From: Heligmosomoides polygyrus polygyrus
Lineage: Eukaryota > Nematoda > Chromadorea > Rhabditida > Heligmosomidae
DNA length: 64,000 nt
Direction: 5' to 3'
Assembly: GCA_947396885.1 (NCBI GenBank)
Contig: OX377202.1
Span: 21,080,001 to 21,144,000, forward strand
The position numbers and the translations under genes are program-made. Of this stretch, positions 31,254 through 42,265 are shown one piece after another (position 1 is the stretch's first letter; each line of letters starts with the position of its first letter). The notes beneath the pieces are model-generated. The model did no database searches. It saw nothing but the letters and a program-made list of their open reading frames with translations, and had not been told where the DNA came from.

Positions 31254-31369
31254 CTAGTTCACACTTGCGCCGGTGAGCGGCGCGGCACGATGGTAGGGAT
31301 AGATATCGACCCTGACGGCGCGAAAAATCGATATCTATGGCGATCGTGATGCCGTATAAACTAGGGCTA
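31254..31369. mobile_element. TAA-flanked foldback element
   Basis: Left end GAACTAGTTCACACTTGCG after ATAA, right end GTATAAACTAGGGC before TAA. The interior GGCGCGAAAAATCGATATCT matches 50770-50800. Confidence 0.7.
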
Positions 31370-31388
31370 ACCCGCTCGTACAGCTTGT

Positions 31389-31908
31389 ATGGCTCGTTCA
31401 TACTTCCGCGCGACGCGATGCCATGTATCGAGGACAAATTGATGGATCGCGTCGCTCAGCGTCGAGGCCACCCGGCCGGTGTGAATCGCTTGAACCCACG
31501 ACCAATCGCACCGCTCTCGTAATCGGCGCAATGCCAGATCGCGGTGGATGCGGGCACGGTACTGCTGCTCCAGGGGCCAGATTCATCAACGATACCGCCG
31601 GTATCATCTTACCGCGGATTCACCATATCGGCCTACATAGTAAGTGATACGAAGAGACGTAGACGTACAGAGATACAGATACGATAACCGTTATGCCGTT
31701 GATGAATCTGGCCCCAATTCTCCCCTCGCAATGCACTCGGAAATGTGTGCACAATTACGTGTGTGCCAGTACGCAATTGTGCGTAATCGCGTGACGGTGT
31801 CGCTGGCTGCTCGTAGTGCTGGTGTTCGTCCCAAACAGCGCTACGGGATGGGACGCATCGCTCCGTTCGAATCGCGTCGCCCGACGACGGAAGTATAAAC
31901 GAGGCCTA
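31389..31908. mobile_element. Larger foldback with a MITE inserted
   Basis: Left end GGCTCGTTCATACTTCCGCG, right end CGGAAGTATAAACGAGGCC. It also carries inverted GCGTCGC-type arms. A separate element (31573-31714) sits inside. Confidence 0.65.
31573..31714. mobile_element. MITE-F element
   Basis: Terminal inverted repeats GGGGCCAGATTCATCAACG and CGTTGATGAATCTGGCCCC are perfect over 19 bases. A relative is at 60761-60940. Confidence 0.8.
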
Positions 31909-32094
31909 TCGTTTCGACCTTGTTCGGGTAATTATGGATCAGGGAATAGCTTAGTCAGTCAAAAGCCGGCACAAGAATGCGGGTGATGATTTATGATGGC
32001 GGTTTAAGTGACACATAATTTGTTCCATTGCATCGCATTACAGGCAGGAAGCGTCGCATCACAAACGCAGTGCGCAAACAAGCGCTTATTTGAA

Positions 32095-33095
32095 ATTCTG
32101 TTGAGCAAACGCTAAAAAAGACGATCACCAGTGGGTGAAAATCCTGTCACCTATCGGTGAATTTCATACGACGAAGGATGCCCCTCCACCTCACCGGAAA
32201 TCCAGCAGCAGTTGACTGCAACGGTTTCACAGCCGTATTCCATCATCTTGCATAAATGCAGAATTCGTCTTTCTTAGGGCTTGGTAAGACTAAGCACGAT
32301 ATTCTCTGAAAAAGGATTTTTCGTGGAACTGACAAGCTTGTGAAGCAAGCGCACATGTAGAATGATGGACTTGAAATAAGCCCACTATCACTTACCAAAA
32401 GAGTACGCTTGGAAAGCGTGGTGAAATTCCACACCATTGCAAAGATCCCCATCTGCCTAGTTTACCGTAATCTGTTCATCTGTAGGTCTACGACAGCTCA
32501 CCTGTAGGTCGAAATCAGGTCACCTAGCAGTGCTCGGTGGGCTCACTCATTCTTCACCTGCAGGTGAACTCCTCCTATGTCTGATAAGTACTCTTAGAAC
32601 TAGCGCCTATGTAGTATGATGGACCACAGCTATGGCGGTGATGATTCTGAAACATCTGGCGGTCAACTGCGGGTGAAGTGGAAGCAGCGACTGCTCGTCG
32701 CTGGAGTTCACCGATAGATGGCAGGATTTTTGCCCATAGATGACCGGCTTTCCTATAGTAGCTTCGAGCAAGAAAATTCTCAATTTGATTCGCGTGCAGC
32801 GCTTGCAATGTGACGCTCCCTTCGCAATTGCATACATTACGCGTTACCTTAAGCCACAATCTTGAATCAAGTACTCTTAGAGGAACTGGCGCTTATGTAG
32901 GATGATGGACCACACTTGTGGCGGTGATAATTCTGAACCGCGGCGGTTAACTTTCGGAGAGGTGGAAGAACAACGACGCACTAAATTCACCTATAGATGA
33001 AGGATTTCCCCCTACAAGTGACCGGCTTTCCTACGGTAGTTCAACAGGACTTCGAGCAAGAGCGTTTTCAATTTGTTCGATAACGTTGCAATGTG
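32095..33095. repeat. Palindrome-rich repeat family H, further copies
   Basis: GTGAAAATCCTGTCACCTAT (32137), then two adjacent copies of a unit with TATGTAG.ATGATGGACCACA, GGCGGTGATAATTCTGAA and GTTGCAATGTGACGCT (32600-32830 and 32885-33105). Confidence 0.65.
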
Positions 33096-33374
33096 ACGCT
33101 TCCTACCGAACTGCACTGCGTACGCTTCAGCCACCCGAAGTCAGCTGTTTCGGGGTGTCACATGGATGAACGAACTCGGCCGATAACTCGACGCCCATCG
33201 CCAACGACCTGGCTAGCTGTCCCTATGGACCGCGGGGCAATCACACGCTGTTATTCTCGGAACGTTGTGAAGGCTGCGAAAGCGCATCACCGTGGTTTCG
33301 AGTGGTAATCACCAAAGACATTTGTTCAAAATTATTAATAAAAACACTGAGAAATTGGTCCAATGCAAACTGCG

Positions 33375-33557
33375 GTGCATGTCGCGAATATGGGCATCAT
33401 TTGGAGGAGAGCTAAGTCTGTCAGCTAATCAGAACCAATCAGAGCACTGTGCAGTAAGCGTGCTTCCCTATCAATTGATGGTCATGCCAAATCGATGCGG
33501 CCTGATTGGCTGACGCGTTCCCGCTCCATCATGCTGCCCACATTCGCGACTAGAACC
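33375..33557. mobile_element. MITE-2 element
   Basis: Left end GTGCATGTCGCGAATATGGG, right end GCTGCCCACATTCGCGACTA. Inner AACCAATCAGAGCAC and CTGATTGGCTGACGCG. Confidence 0.85.
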
Positions 33558-33559
33558 CA

Positions 33560-34020
33560 AATTACTTGAATATTTACAGATACTGCGGGGAAGTGGTAAA
33601 TAGGAATATGGATACGCTGGAAAGATCGTCTCAGCTTTCGAGAACAAGTGCAGTTCGGACCGAAGATTCGGTTTTTGAAGACAGCTAACTCTGGAATGGA
33701 GCAAGAGGGACATAAGGTAGCCAGAGAACTTCGACAAAGTGGACGAAGAATTTATTCGTCGCACAGATGAATAGACTGATGCAAGAGATTCCTCGTACAG
33801 CTCTTCCCATCCAAACTCCACCAACAGCAACGGAAAGAAAGGAACGAAAGCCGTTTTCTGGCCGAACGGCTAATAAGAGCGGGGCATCTTTCAAGTTAAG
33901 CTGGTTGATTTATAAGCAGTGTCAGAATAAAGGGATATAGCAGACCTCAGTCATATTTAACTCATTGACGACAATAGGCAACATTTAGTGTGAGGTTTTC
34001 TAGAGTGAACGATCCAGATA
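33560..34020. other. Undetermined stretch
   Basis: Minus-strand frames at 33600-33890 are open (one reads GWEELYEESLASVYSSVRR, another SFLSVAVGGVWMGRAVRG), but neither is fixed by splice sites. Confidence 0.3.
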
Positions 34021-34021
34021 G

Positions 34022-34305
34022 GGCAAACGTCGTGGCAACACAGTCGGAGAAGGCGCCGGCCGCCGCCACTGAACCCAACACCAGGTTCCTGGCTCGGATG
34101 GCCAGGCCAAGCCTTTCATATCCACAGGGACGGTGAATTGGTAGACTCGGTAGTCTGGAGGGAAGACAAAGCGCCGACTTGATCGTCGGCTGGCCACCGC
34201 AAATTGTATGGGCCAAATACGCGTCAAATTGTCTCCCGTAAAAGTCGAATGCGTAACGCGTCCCAGGTGGGATCTTCGACCTTTACGCTTATTCTTTATT
34301 TAGTA
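34022..34305 (+). mobile_element. SINE-1 element
   Basis: Head GTGGCAACACAGTCGGAGAA, then ACCAGGTTCCTGGCTCGGAT, body TCGTCGGCTGGCCACCGCAA, and 3' words GAATGCGTAACGCGTCCCAG. Confidence 0.75.
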
Positions 34306-34436
34306 TCATTCAAACTATCAATCGAGTAGTCATGTTTGTACTACGCTGCACAACCAGTCGGTATCTTCGCCGCCGTTTAATATAACAAAGATTTAAATAA
34401 GCTGTAGAACTTCATTGTAGGTAAAGAAATGTGAAC

Positions 34437-34646
34437 CGGTCTATGTCGCGAAAGTGGGCAGCAAGAGGAGGTGGGAACATGCCAGCAAATCACAGCCAAT
34501 CAGAGCACCGACCGAACTCACGCCAGCCAAGGAGAGTACTGACCAAAGATGCATTCTATGGATGGCAAGACCATGCCGTTCGATACGGTTTGACTGGCTG
34601 ACGCGCTATCAGCTCCCAACGCTGCTGACATTCGCAACATGGACCA
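34437..34646. mobile_element. MITE-2 element
   Basis: Left end CTATGTCGCGAAAGTGGGCA, right end GCTGACATTCGCAACATGG. Inner AGCCAATCAGAGCACC. Confidence 0.75.
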
Positions 34647-35089
34647 AAAAGCATTAGAAAATACCAAAAACTTTAGCAAAGGTTGCGCTAGAACAGAAAC
34701 TGAAAAAAAGTCCTAAGGAACAAGAGCATAAGGAATAAACCTTGAAAATGAACGTTTTTCAGGAACGTTTAAAAGATTTTGGTGGTCAAGTAGTCGTTAA
34801 AGAGAGAAAGCCATCCCTAAGATCTCAATGTTCGAACGCTTGCTCATCCATGACAATCGCTTGAAAATTCGATATCTTAAAGCTACCTGAACATCGTGTA
34901 GCTCCTTCTAGCACATGAAATCACGGAGTATTTTTGAAATAGTCGATTTTTAAAGGAGGAACTTCAATAGCAACAAGAAATTTCTGAATTTTCCTTCCAA
35001 AATAGAAGCGGTCAAACAGGAGCGAGGTTCAGTTCTGAACTTCGTCGACCGGCCTAAATTCACACGAAACGATCGCGATAAGCACTCAT

Positions 35090-35510
35090 GGCGCGACTGG
35101 CGGAGGATCTACGAAGCGAAAGCGTTGGGTGGGGATGGCCGTGTGGGCTGGCGATGGCCTTCTGGCATGGCTGGGGAACGTCATGACGAACGAGAAGTGA
35201 GAACGGAAAGATGCGTGCAATCGATGCGTTGGGATTGGAGCGAAAAAGGCGTGGCCGTCTGGCGACCGACAGACAAGCGCTGGGTGGAGCCGGGTGGCCT
35301 GGGGGTCAGTCAAGGAGCCGGCCAGGCCAGGCGGACCCTGCCCAACCGCCTGCCTGGCTGCCTTACGATGCCTAATTAGCGGGGTGGCGGTCGCATCCCC
35401 GCCGCGTAATTCCCTAAATTCCCCCGAATCAGCCGGCCGGCAAGCACGTGCTGTGTGGGATTGACACCATGTGAGGGAGGAGACGGCCGCGCTGCGTGAC
35501 AATCGCAACT
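35090..35510. other. GC-rich block
   Basis: About 420 bases of clearly higher GC than the flanks, with GCGGGGTGGCGG and CCCCGCCGCG forming a possible hairpin near 35380-35405. A minus-strand frame is open for 174 codons, but it is low-complexity and other frames are open too. It could be a promoter or an exon-rich segment. I cannot decide. Confidence 0.3.
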
Positions 35511-35678
35511 GGAGAATGGGCAATGGAACGATTAATTGCCATTTATTTACCTTATAGAAAAAGATAGAACTAGACTGGGGATACGCACGCATTCCACTTA
35601 TACAAGGCATCGTAGAGGATCTCTGAAGGGCATGTTATTCTTCGAGAAGAAGTCTGTCTATGTGCAAAGCATCGTCGT

Positions 35679-35882
35679 CCTAGTCGCGGAATCGAACTGG
35701 AGTAGACTCTCATGCAAAAAGCCCCTCATTCCACTGCACTACAGCCACCCGATAACCCCGCACACCAGGTCAATCACACCGCATCGAACAGGCATTCCGC
35801 CCACCATCAGGGATATAGCTGGTCGGTGTCCTTAATGGCTGGCGCGTCGCTCTTCTCATGTAGGCCACATTACCGACTAGTA
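35679..35882. mobile_element. MITE-1 element, degenerate left end
   Basis: Clear right end TGTAGGCCACATTACCGACT. The left end CCTAGTCGCGGAATCG is partial. Another solitary right end (CATGTAGACCACATCAACGA) ends at 36079. Confidence 0.55.
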
Positions 35883-36154
35883 CCTATATCGGCTTTGATT
35901 TTATTTAATTCGAATTTATTCATTTCGATTTTAATTCGAACTAATTTATTTAATTCGAATTTGTGCTTTCTATGGGCTATATGTGGCTGTCCGCTAGCGT
36001 GTCCTTATTAGTTATCTTATTGGTTTTGATTAGCCGGCGCGTCCCCGTCCTCCCATGTAGACCACATCAACGACCAGTACCATCCACACCAAGTTTTGAC
36101 TCGACGAAGATAGGCGCCGCCACAGTTAGCACAACCGGCGCTAACCTATCGATT

Positions 36155-36240
36155 TCTATGTGGAACGCGCCATGCATCCTAATTCTATAGGATATCGTTC
36201 AACTCGTGTTTCGCCTATGTAATGCCTTGCGGTGGCTAAT
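36155..36240 (-). repeat. SINE-1 3' fragment
   Basis: Contains GAACGCGCCATGCATCCTAA and AATGCCTTGCGGTGGC, complements of the SINE-1 3' half. Confidence 0.45.
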
Positions 36241-36289
36241 TTATATTTATTTACTTATCTATTCATTCACGTAATGAAAAATGAACGGA

Positions 36290-36870
36290 ATTTGAATATA
36301 AAAACTTATTTTTATTTAAACACAATATTATCTATTGATTAATTTATTTAGTTAATCATAAATTTAAAACGATTTTTAAAAACGAAATTTCAGACCTTAT
36401 TTTTATTTAAACGCAAAATTATCCATTTATTTACACATCTGTTTATTCGTCAATTGAAAGCGAATAAAATTTGAAAATTGATCTATGTAAAAACAATATT
36501 GTCTATTTCTTTTTATTTGTTTACCTTACTTTTATTCAAGCAATTATACATCACTAACTACTTGTGTAATTACATTTGTTTTCTTATGTTATGTTGAACT
36601 TATTCCTTTTGAACAAATGACTAAAACTTGAAAATATATTTTTAACTAAATGAAATATTGTCCATTTATATTTTAAAAACATGCTTGTAATTTATTCATG
36701 AACGTATACAAAATAATTAAATTTAAACCTTTTTTAATTTACACCCAATATTATCTATTTGTTTGTATTTATTTAGTCATTTATAGAAAAAATCTAAAAC
36801 TAGACGAACATTTGAAACCTTATTTCTACTTAAATACAAAATTACTTATATTATTACATTTTATTTACAT
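36290..36870. repeat. AT-rich degenerate tandem repeat, period about 80-110 bp
   Basis: The word TTTAAACACAATATTATCTA or a close form recurs near 36316, 36408, 36487, 36648, 36740 and 36828, each followed by TTTATTTA and AAATTTGAAA-type words. Confidence 0.55.
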
Positions 36871-36887
36871 TATGTTATACTATGCTG

Positions 36888-38010
36888 TGTGGTGTGCTGC
36901 TTTTCATGTGTGCTGCGAGAATTGAGTGCAGGTGATGTTGTCCTGCACTAAGAAAGTCGGCCGTGATGTTGTCTATTCCGGGAGCCGTTCCTTTCTTCAT
37001 GCTCTGTATCGCAGCTCGTACTTCCGAGGGAAGGATTCTCGGATCTGTTCCACCAGCGGGGATAACTGGGTTCGGTACGGGAGTTTTGGAGCGGAACAAA
37101 TTGCTATAGAACCGCTTTGTTATTGATTCCATTTCGAGGCGGGATATGGTGACGATGGCGTCTTCATTTCGTAGAGCCGTGAATGGTGTGATCGGTGAGG
37201 CCCCGACGACACTTCTTCAGACGTGATTTTTGCTGAGCGGCTTCCAGTATCCTTTTCTTCTTGTGTTCTTCCAAATCCTTCTGCAATGCCTTTCTACAGC
37301 AGATGTTGGCCATCAGTCCTTCTAGGTGAGCTACATTCGAATTGAGCATCATTTCTCTTCTTTCCTCGAGTAGCTTCTTTGTTGCTGTCGATATACGATC
37401 GAAGCTAGTTCTTCGTGAAATTGAAGCTAATTGAGCACAGGCATGAAGGCGTTTCAGCAGTAACCCGTAGTACCTGTTCGATTCGACAGTTCTTCCAGCG
37501 CTCTGCTACGCGGCCGAAGTCCTTGCGTATCACTATTACGCCCACGTCAAAGTCCTTGCGTATTACTCACACAGCGCTCGAAAGATGTCTTTTCAAGTTT
37601 AGCCGGGTATCACAACACCGAGCTGGCCTTCACAGTTTCGATTTACGCACGATGTCCCGACTAAGAGACCCGGCGGAATACGCATCGAAGATGAAGCATC
37701 GATGGGCCGGTCATGTCATGCGAAGTACGGACGACCGCTGGACAAGAAGAACAGCGGAGTGGATTCCAAGAGGGTGCAAGCGTCCTCGAGGAAGACCTCC
37801 AACGAGAGATGGTCAGATATGGTCAGATGTGTTCGCCGAAAATATCGAAAGGCAGCATTTGTTGCCAAATTCTAATTCAGAATCGGCTGACGGTCGTAGT
37901 CGTCGTTCCAATCAAGCTATACGAACATCGTGGATGACGATTGCGAGAGAAAGAAACGAATGGCGACTGCGTTGGGGCCCGCATGACCAGTGAGGACGAG
38001 TCGTCTAAGT
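36888..38010. mobile_element. RTE-like retrotransposon with inverted 5' part
   Basis: 36888-37410 codes on the minus strand: SISRRTSFDRISTATKKLLE, MMLNSNVAHLEGLMA, MESITKRFYSNLFRS and SEVRAAIQSMKKGTAPGIDN (the region before the RT core). 37420-38010 codes on the plus strand for the far end of the same protein: ALERCLFKFSRVSQH, YASKMKHRWAGHVMRSTDD and WRLRWGPHDQ. The RT catalytic core (YADD/FADD region) is missing. A 5' part inverted against the 3' part, with loss at the junction near 37415, is the signature described as twin priming for L1-type elements. Confidence 0.8.
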
Positions 38011-38257
38011 AAGTATATTACATTGTATTATTTACATTATATTATAGAATTACATTATTGCTTATTTATTTGCATTTGTCTACTAATTTAATTATTCACT
38101 TATTTTCTTAATGGATTAAAATTAAAATGATTAAAAATTTTTGCAAAATATTTGTTTTTGCTTGTTTCGTTATTATTTTGTTCTCATTTTTTTCTTTTCT
38201 TTTTGTTTCTCGTTCAAACACAAAAAAGCGTTGAAATGACTGGCTTTTCTATTGATA

Positions 38258-38497
38258 CTACTTGCTTTTAGTTGGAATCGGAGCAGTATCTGAGCAAAGC
38301 GCCTTCTGCCACTGCTCTATGCGTAAGAAACCGCCAGCCAGGTATTGGTTTTACATCGCTTAGGTTACTGAAAGTGGGGACCTAGCAAGGGAGAAATTTT
38401 TACGATCTCCACCACCCATTTCGCCTTCTCGATGTTGCCGTTGCAGCCCATTCGTGGGGCTATAAATCGGGAGTACAGCGCGCAGATGTCAGACACG
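38258..38497 (-). CDS. Last two exons of an unrecognised gene
   Basis: Exon 38497-38404 follows acceptor TTTCTGCTAG, enters with one base and reads VSDICALYSRFIAPRMGCNG, then NIEKAKWVVEI, ending at donor GTAAAA. Exon 38314-38258 follows on a codon boundary and reads QWQKALCSDTAPIPTKSK, then TAG. Both splice sites of the first exon are good. The acceptor of the last exon (CATAGAG) is weaker. Three cysteines are present. Possible upstream exons lie in 38543-38927, where frames reading VYFIVLVVVSCSLRLMF (a membrane span) or CAPAVVSIDFGCLLYC are open, but no donor there gives the needed phase. No family recognised. Confidence 0.45.
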
Positions 38498-38499
38498 CT

Positions 38500-39108
38500 A
38501 GCAGAAAGAGAGTGACCGTGGCTAACTTCCAAAAAGCTTGTTTTAACATAATTTTTCTACATAGAAATTTAAAAAATATGCGGAAAAATCGAAACCCCTC
38601 CAACTGTAGGTAGTATTCCTTGAAGCGTTGTTTCCTATCCTGTATACGAAAGGACTACTATGACTCTCAAATAACACATGAGAAACGGCGTCAATCTTCA
38701 AGAAGAAATTGGCTACCAACCTCATTCTTCAAGTAGTTCGCGTGGTTCGTTGATCGTCGGCGGCTGAGTGCTGGCTGACCAATGACTCCGTCACCACTGA
38801 ATCGTCGAACATCAATCTCAATGAGCACGAAACCACGACGAGGACAATAAAGTAAACAGCCGAAATCGATCGAAACTACAGCTGGCGCGCAAACGGTAAC
38901 GGGAATTCTATTTATTTTCAGAGTCACTTCAAAGGCCTAACCCTGGACGTTCCTCTTAACCTAGGAAATTCTGTACCATAAGTGAAGTTTGGTGTCAGAC
39001 GGGGATTTGAACCTGCCTGTTTGCTTTCCTAGAAAGGATATATACCATCCTCACTTTAAACCAGATGCTTTTCTAGGTGAGGTAGCGGTTTGAAGTCAAA
39101 TGAATACC
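38500..39108. other. Undetermined stretch, possibly upstream exons of the gene at 38258-38497
   Basis: Open minus-strand frames at 38543-38725 and 38691-38927. The choice among frames is not possible by eye. Confidence 0.3.
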
Positions 39109-39309
39109 TAGTCCATGTGAACAGTACTGGGAGGTTGAGAGCCGCCACCGAAGCATGACCAATCAGAACAATGACCGAAAATCCGCTAGCCAATTACAGT
39201 ACCGCCCGTACATATCACATCTATGAGTGGCCCGATTATTCGATACATATGACCTGATTGGCTAGCGCCTTCCCACCTACCAGTACGATCCCATTCGCGA
39301 CTATGGCCG
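39109..39309. mobile_element. MITE-2 element, diverged
   Basis: Left end CTAGTCCATGTGAACAGTAC, right end CCCATTCGCGACTATGG. Inner GACCAATCAGAACA and CTGATTGGCTAGCGC. Confidence 0.6.
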
Positions 39310-39960
39310 AACTCCTTATTTTTCAGAGACTTCCAGGACACATTTGCAGCAGTCTACACTTCTCACCAGCATAGGTGTCAACTAGGAAGCGTTTGAGCTT
39401 CTCACGCAAAAACGAGCCATTTTCCTCCATTCATCTCACATCACTTCACTGCCGTTAATCTCCTTGTTCATCGACCACCTTGATCTGCCCACAGCAGTCG
39501 AAATGCCATCGGCCTCGATGATTGATAAACGCGGCTCGAAACGAAACAGAGCGATCGGCAAAAAAAAAATCGATTTAAAGCGAAATTCACTATTTTTAAG
39601 GGAGGCCAATAAATTTGCACAGTGCTCCTCAGGCATTTCTTTGAACGGATGTCTAAAATCGACTTAAATGTTTCTAATTCCAGCGAACAGCCAAGACATC
39701 TATTCAATTTAACATTTTTAAAAATGTTTTTAATTTACTTAATTTTGTTTCGTTTTTAATTTGTTCGATTATTTATCCTTAAATTAATATGCACTACTGT
39801 TCAGCATTTTGAAGTAGTAAAAGCAAGACATGTAAAAAGTGCTTTAAATCACTCGAAAAGTTCTATCGGTGTTCAATCTTTACCTCTCCAACAATTATTC
39901 AATCTGCAGAAGAAAAATACTGCTAGGTCGGACCAAGGGTTTCTGCCGCATTCGACTTCG
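39310..39960. other. Undetermined stretch
   Basis: No gene is supported. Both strands of 39436-39707 are open for 60-80 codons without splice sites. Confidence 0.3.
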
Positions 39961-40769
39961 TATTAGGTTGGCCCATAAGTCTCCGCCGTTTTTTTTTTCA
40001 AAAATTGATTGCGGATTTCGCCGGCAGTCTTTTGCATAGCGCTATACAGCCTTCAAAAGAGAATGATTTGCTCTATCAAAACTTGCATTGCATTTCTTTC
40101 TTCATCCTGAATTTCGTCAATTTTTAGGTCGAAGTGAAAAGTGGAAAAGTGAGTGCCATCGCCGACAGTTCCTTCTCTCCGTTCAGGTTTGGAATTTTTG
40201 GCGCAGCTTTTCATAGCATTTGGAAGACAATGTTCTGTACTAAAAGAATACTTGTTGGTCCTAATTGCTCATTTGTCCTTCTTTGATTTTTAGGTCATCA
40301 AATTGGGGCGTCCGAAGGAGAACATTTATTTTTGCCGACAGCTCCAGCTCTGTGGTAGGACTTTTTTGCTTGACGTTATATGTCGTTCGATAGAGAATGT
40401 CTTGCCCTATAAGAATTTCGCTTTTATTGGCTCATGCTGATTTCTGTCGATTATCAACAAAATGCCTAAAGGAGAAAAATCATCTTCACCAACAACTCCT
40501 TCTCCTTGTTCAGTCTGTCTTGCTCAGTTTTATATGACACTCGAAAGTGGATGCCTTGTCCTACCAGAATGTGTAATTTGTTCTTCGTGCCATTTAAATT
40601 TTTACTAAATTTCTGATCATCAGAATGGAGTGCCAGGTCGACAAGGATGAGCACTTCCGCCACCTTCTTCTCTTTGTGTGTCGCTTACTGAAAAAAAATA
40701 AAAAATCGTCGAATATGTCAGCAATATGTCAGGAACCAGCGAGTAACGATTGCTGCCGGCCTGCTTGCC

Positions 40770-40900
40770 CATCATCATTCATCACACGATTTTTGCAGAG
40801 AATTGTAACTGGCGATGAAAAATGGTGTTTGTATGTATGTCAACATGAAGCACCGTAAGGAATGGCTCGCACTGGTCAGCAAGCGACACACAAAGAGAAG
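40770..40900 (+). pseudogene. mariner transposase fragment in the foldback centre
   Basis: Plus-strand reading ITRFLQRIVTGDEKWCLYV contains the first catalytic motif of mariner transposases, and GMARTGQQATH follows after a stop. Only this short central piece is present. Confidence 0.7.
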
Positions 40901-41009
40901 AAGATGGCGGAAGTGCTCATCCTTGTCAATCTGGCACTCCATTTTGATGATCTAAAGATTAGCAAAAATTTAAATGGGCGAAAAACAAATAATATATATT
41001 CTGGTATTA

Positions 41010-42265
41010 GGTTGGAAAAAAAGTCTTTTCATTTTTTTCAAAGATTTATTACTTCACAACTACAAAGTCAAATCAATTGAGATAAACTCTATTTTGTTCT
41101 ACTACACTTCTCCAAAGACTGGGTGATTTTCCAATTCCTCTCGCTTAAAAGACTGCAGTTCTGGAGTCGAACCATTGATAAATCCAATTTTTGAGGTCTT
41201 CATCCGTTCCAAAATATTTCTCTCCAATTTCTTGCTTGAGAGCACGGAAGAGATGGTAGTCGGTAGGGGCGAGATCAGGGCTATACGGTGGATGTGGCAT
41301 TACCTCCCAGCCCATCCCCTTTATTGTTTCTCTTGTGAGTCTTGCAACACGTGGTTTTGCATCGTCATGCAGGATCATCACCTTCGACTTCTCCGGCCTG
41401 TTTTCTTGGAGAGTTGCGACGACTTTGTGGAGTTGGCCGCAGTATGTGACAGCAGTAAGTGTCTCTCCACTTCTGAGAGTTTGCCGATAAATCACTCCTC
41501 TGATATCCACCAAACACTCAAGAGAATCTTCCGTTCGTGAACATTGGGCTTGAGATCAGACTTAGGGCTCTCTCCCTTTTGTACACATTGCCTTTTCCTC
41601 GGAAGTTGGCACACAGAACCCAGGACTCTTCGCCTGTCACAATCCGCGGAAGAAACGATTTTCTTCCTTATCTGGACAGAAGAGAAGCAGCGATGGAGAG
41701 CCGTCGACCTTTCTGAGTGTCTGACAGGGCATGTGGAATCCAAGCTCCAAATTTCCATGAAAGCCAAGATTCTTCAGATGGATCCCCACTATCCTATGAG
41801 ACACTTCGAGCTTCTCTGCCAGCTGACGTGTCGTCTGCCAACTATCGGTACGAAGAAGATGGTGTAGTTCACTGTCGTCCAATCCAGTTGGCCTTCCTGA
41901 CCATGCTTTGCCCTCAGTGAATAATTTCCCTTTAAAGACTTTCCGAACCACTCATAACAGGCGCGATGAGTAGTAGATCCCAAGCCATATATGTGGTTAA
42001 TTTGGTCTGCTGCCTGACGTGCTGTGGATTCTTTAATGAATTCTTGAAGAATGCCGTGCTGAAAACGGCCATGAGGTAGATCTGGCATTGAGTTCGGAAG
42101 ATTGGATGGATAACGAATTACAAGAAGAGTCTTAACCTGTGTCTGCGTGCGAACGGTAGACGAGTGTGATAGGATTACGAAATCAGCAATCAACATTGGC
42201 TAGTGCGTTTACAAGGGGAAGGGTAAAAAAAAATTTCGAAGTGTGAAGAGACTTTTTTTCCAACC
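41010..42265 (-). mobile_element. mariner-like element inserted in the foldback arm
   Basis: Ends GGTTGGAAAAAAAGTCTTTTC and GACTTTTTTTCCAACC lie between TA on both sides (41008-41009 and 42266-42267). The flanking arm sequence on both sides matches the uninterrupted opposite arm at 40520-40600, so the insertion point, at a TA in CTGGTA/GGACAAG, can be seen. Confidence 0.85.
41145..42088 (-). pseudogene. mariner transposase, broken
   Basis: From MPDLPHGRFQHGILQEFIKE at 42088, through AADQINHIYGLGSTTHRACY, KAWSGRPTGLDDSELHHLL and QLAEKLEVSHRIVGIHLKNL, to KVMILHDDAKPRVARLTRET, MPHPPYSPDLAPTDYHLFRA and the end near 41145. Several frame changes and stops interrupt it. The first catalytic motif reads TGEESW in place of the usual TGDE.W. 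The second (HDDA) and third (PTDYHLF) aspartates are kept. Helix-turn-helix regions in the N-terminal half are recognisable. Confidence 0.85.

Noticed and set aside
35086..35610. 174-codon minus-strand frame in the GC-rich block
   Set aside because: Stop codons are rare in GC-rich DNA. The frame is low-complexity and unsupported.
38258..38520. Spliced-leader or 5S rRNA gene
   Set aside because: The GC-richer block near 38280-38500 turned out to be minus-strand coding exons. It lacks spliced-leader and 5S core words.
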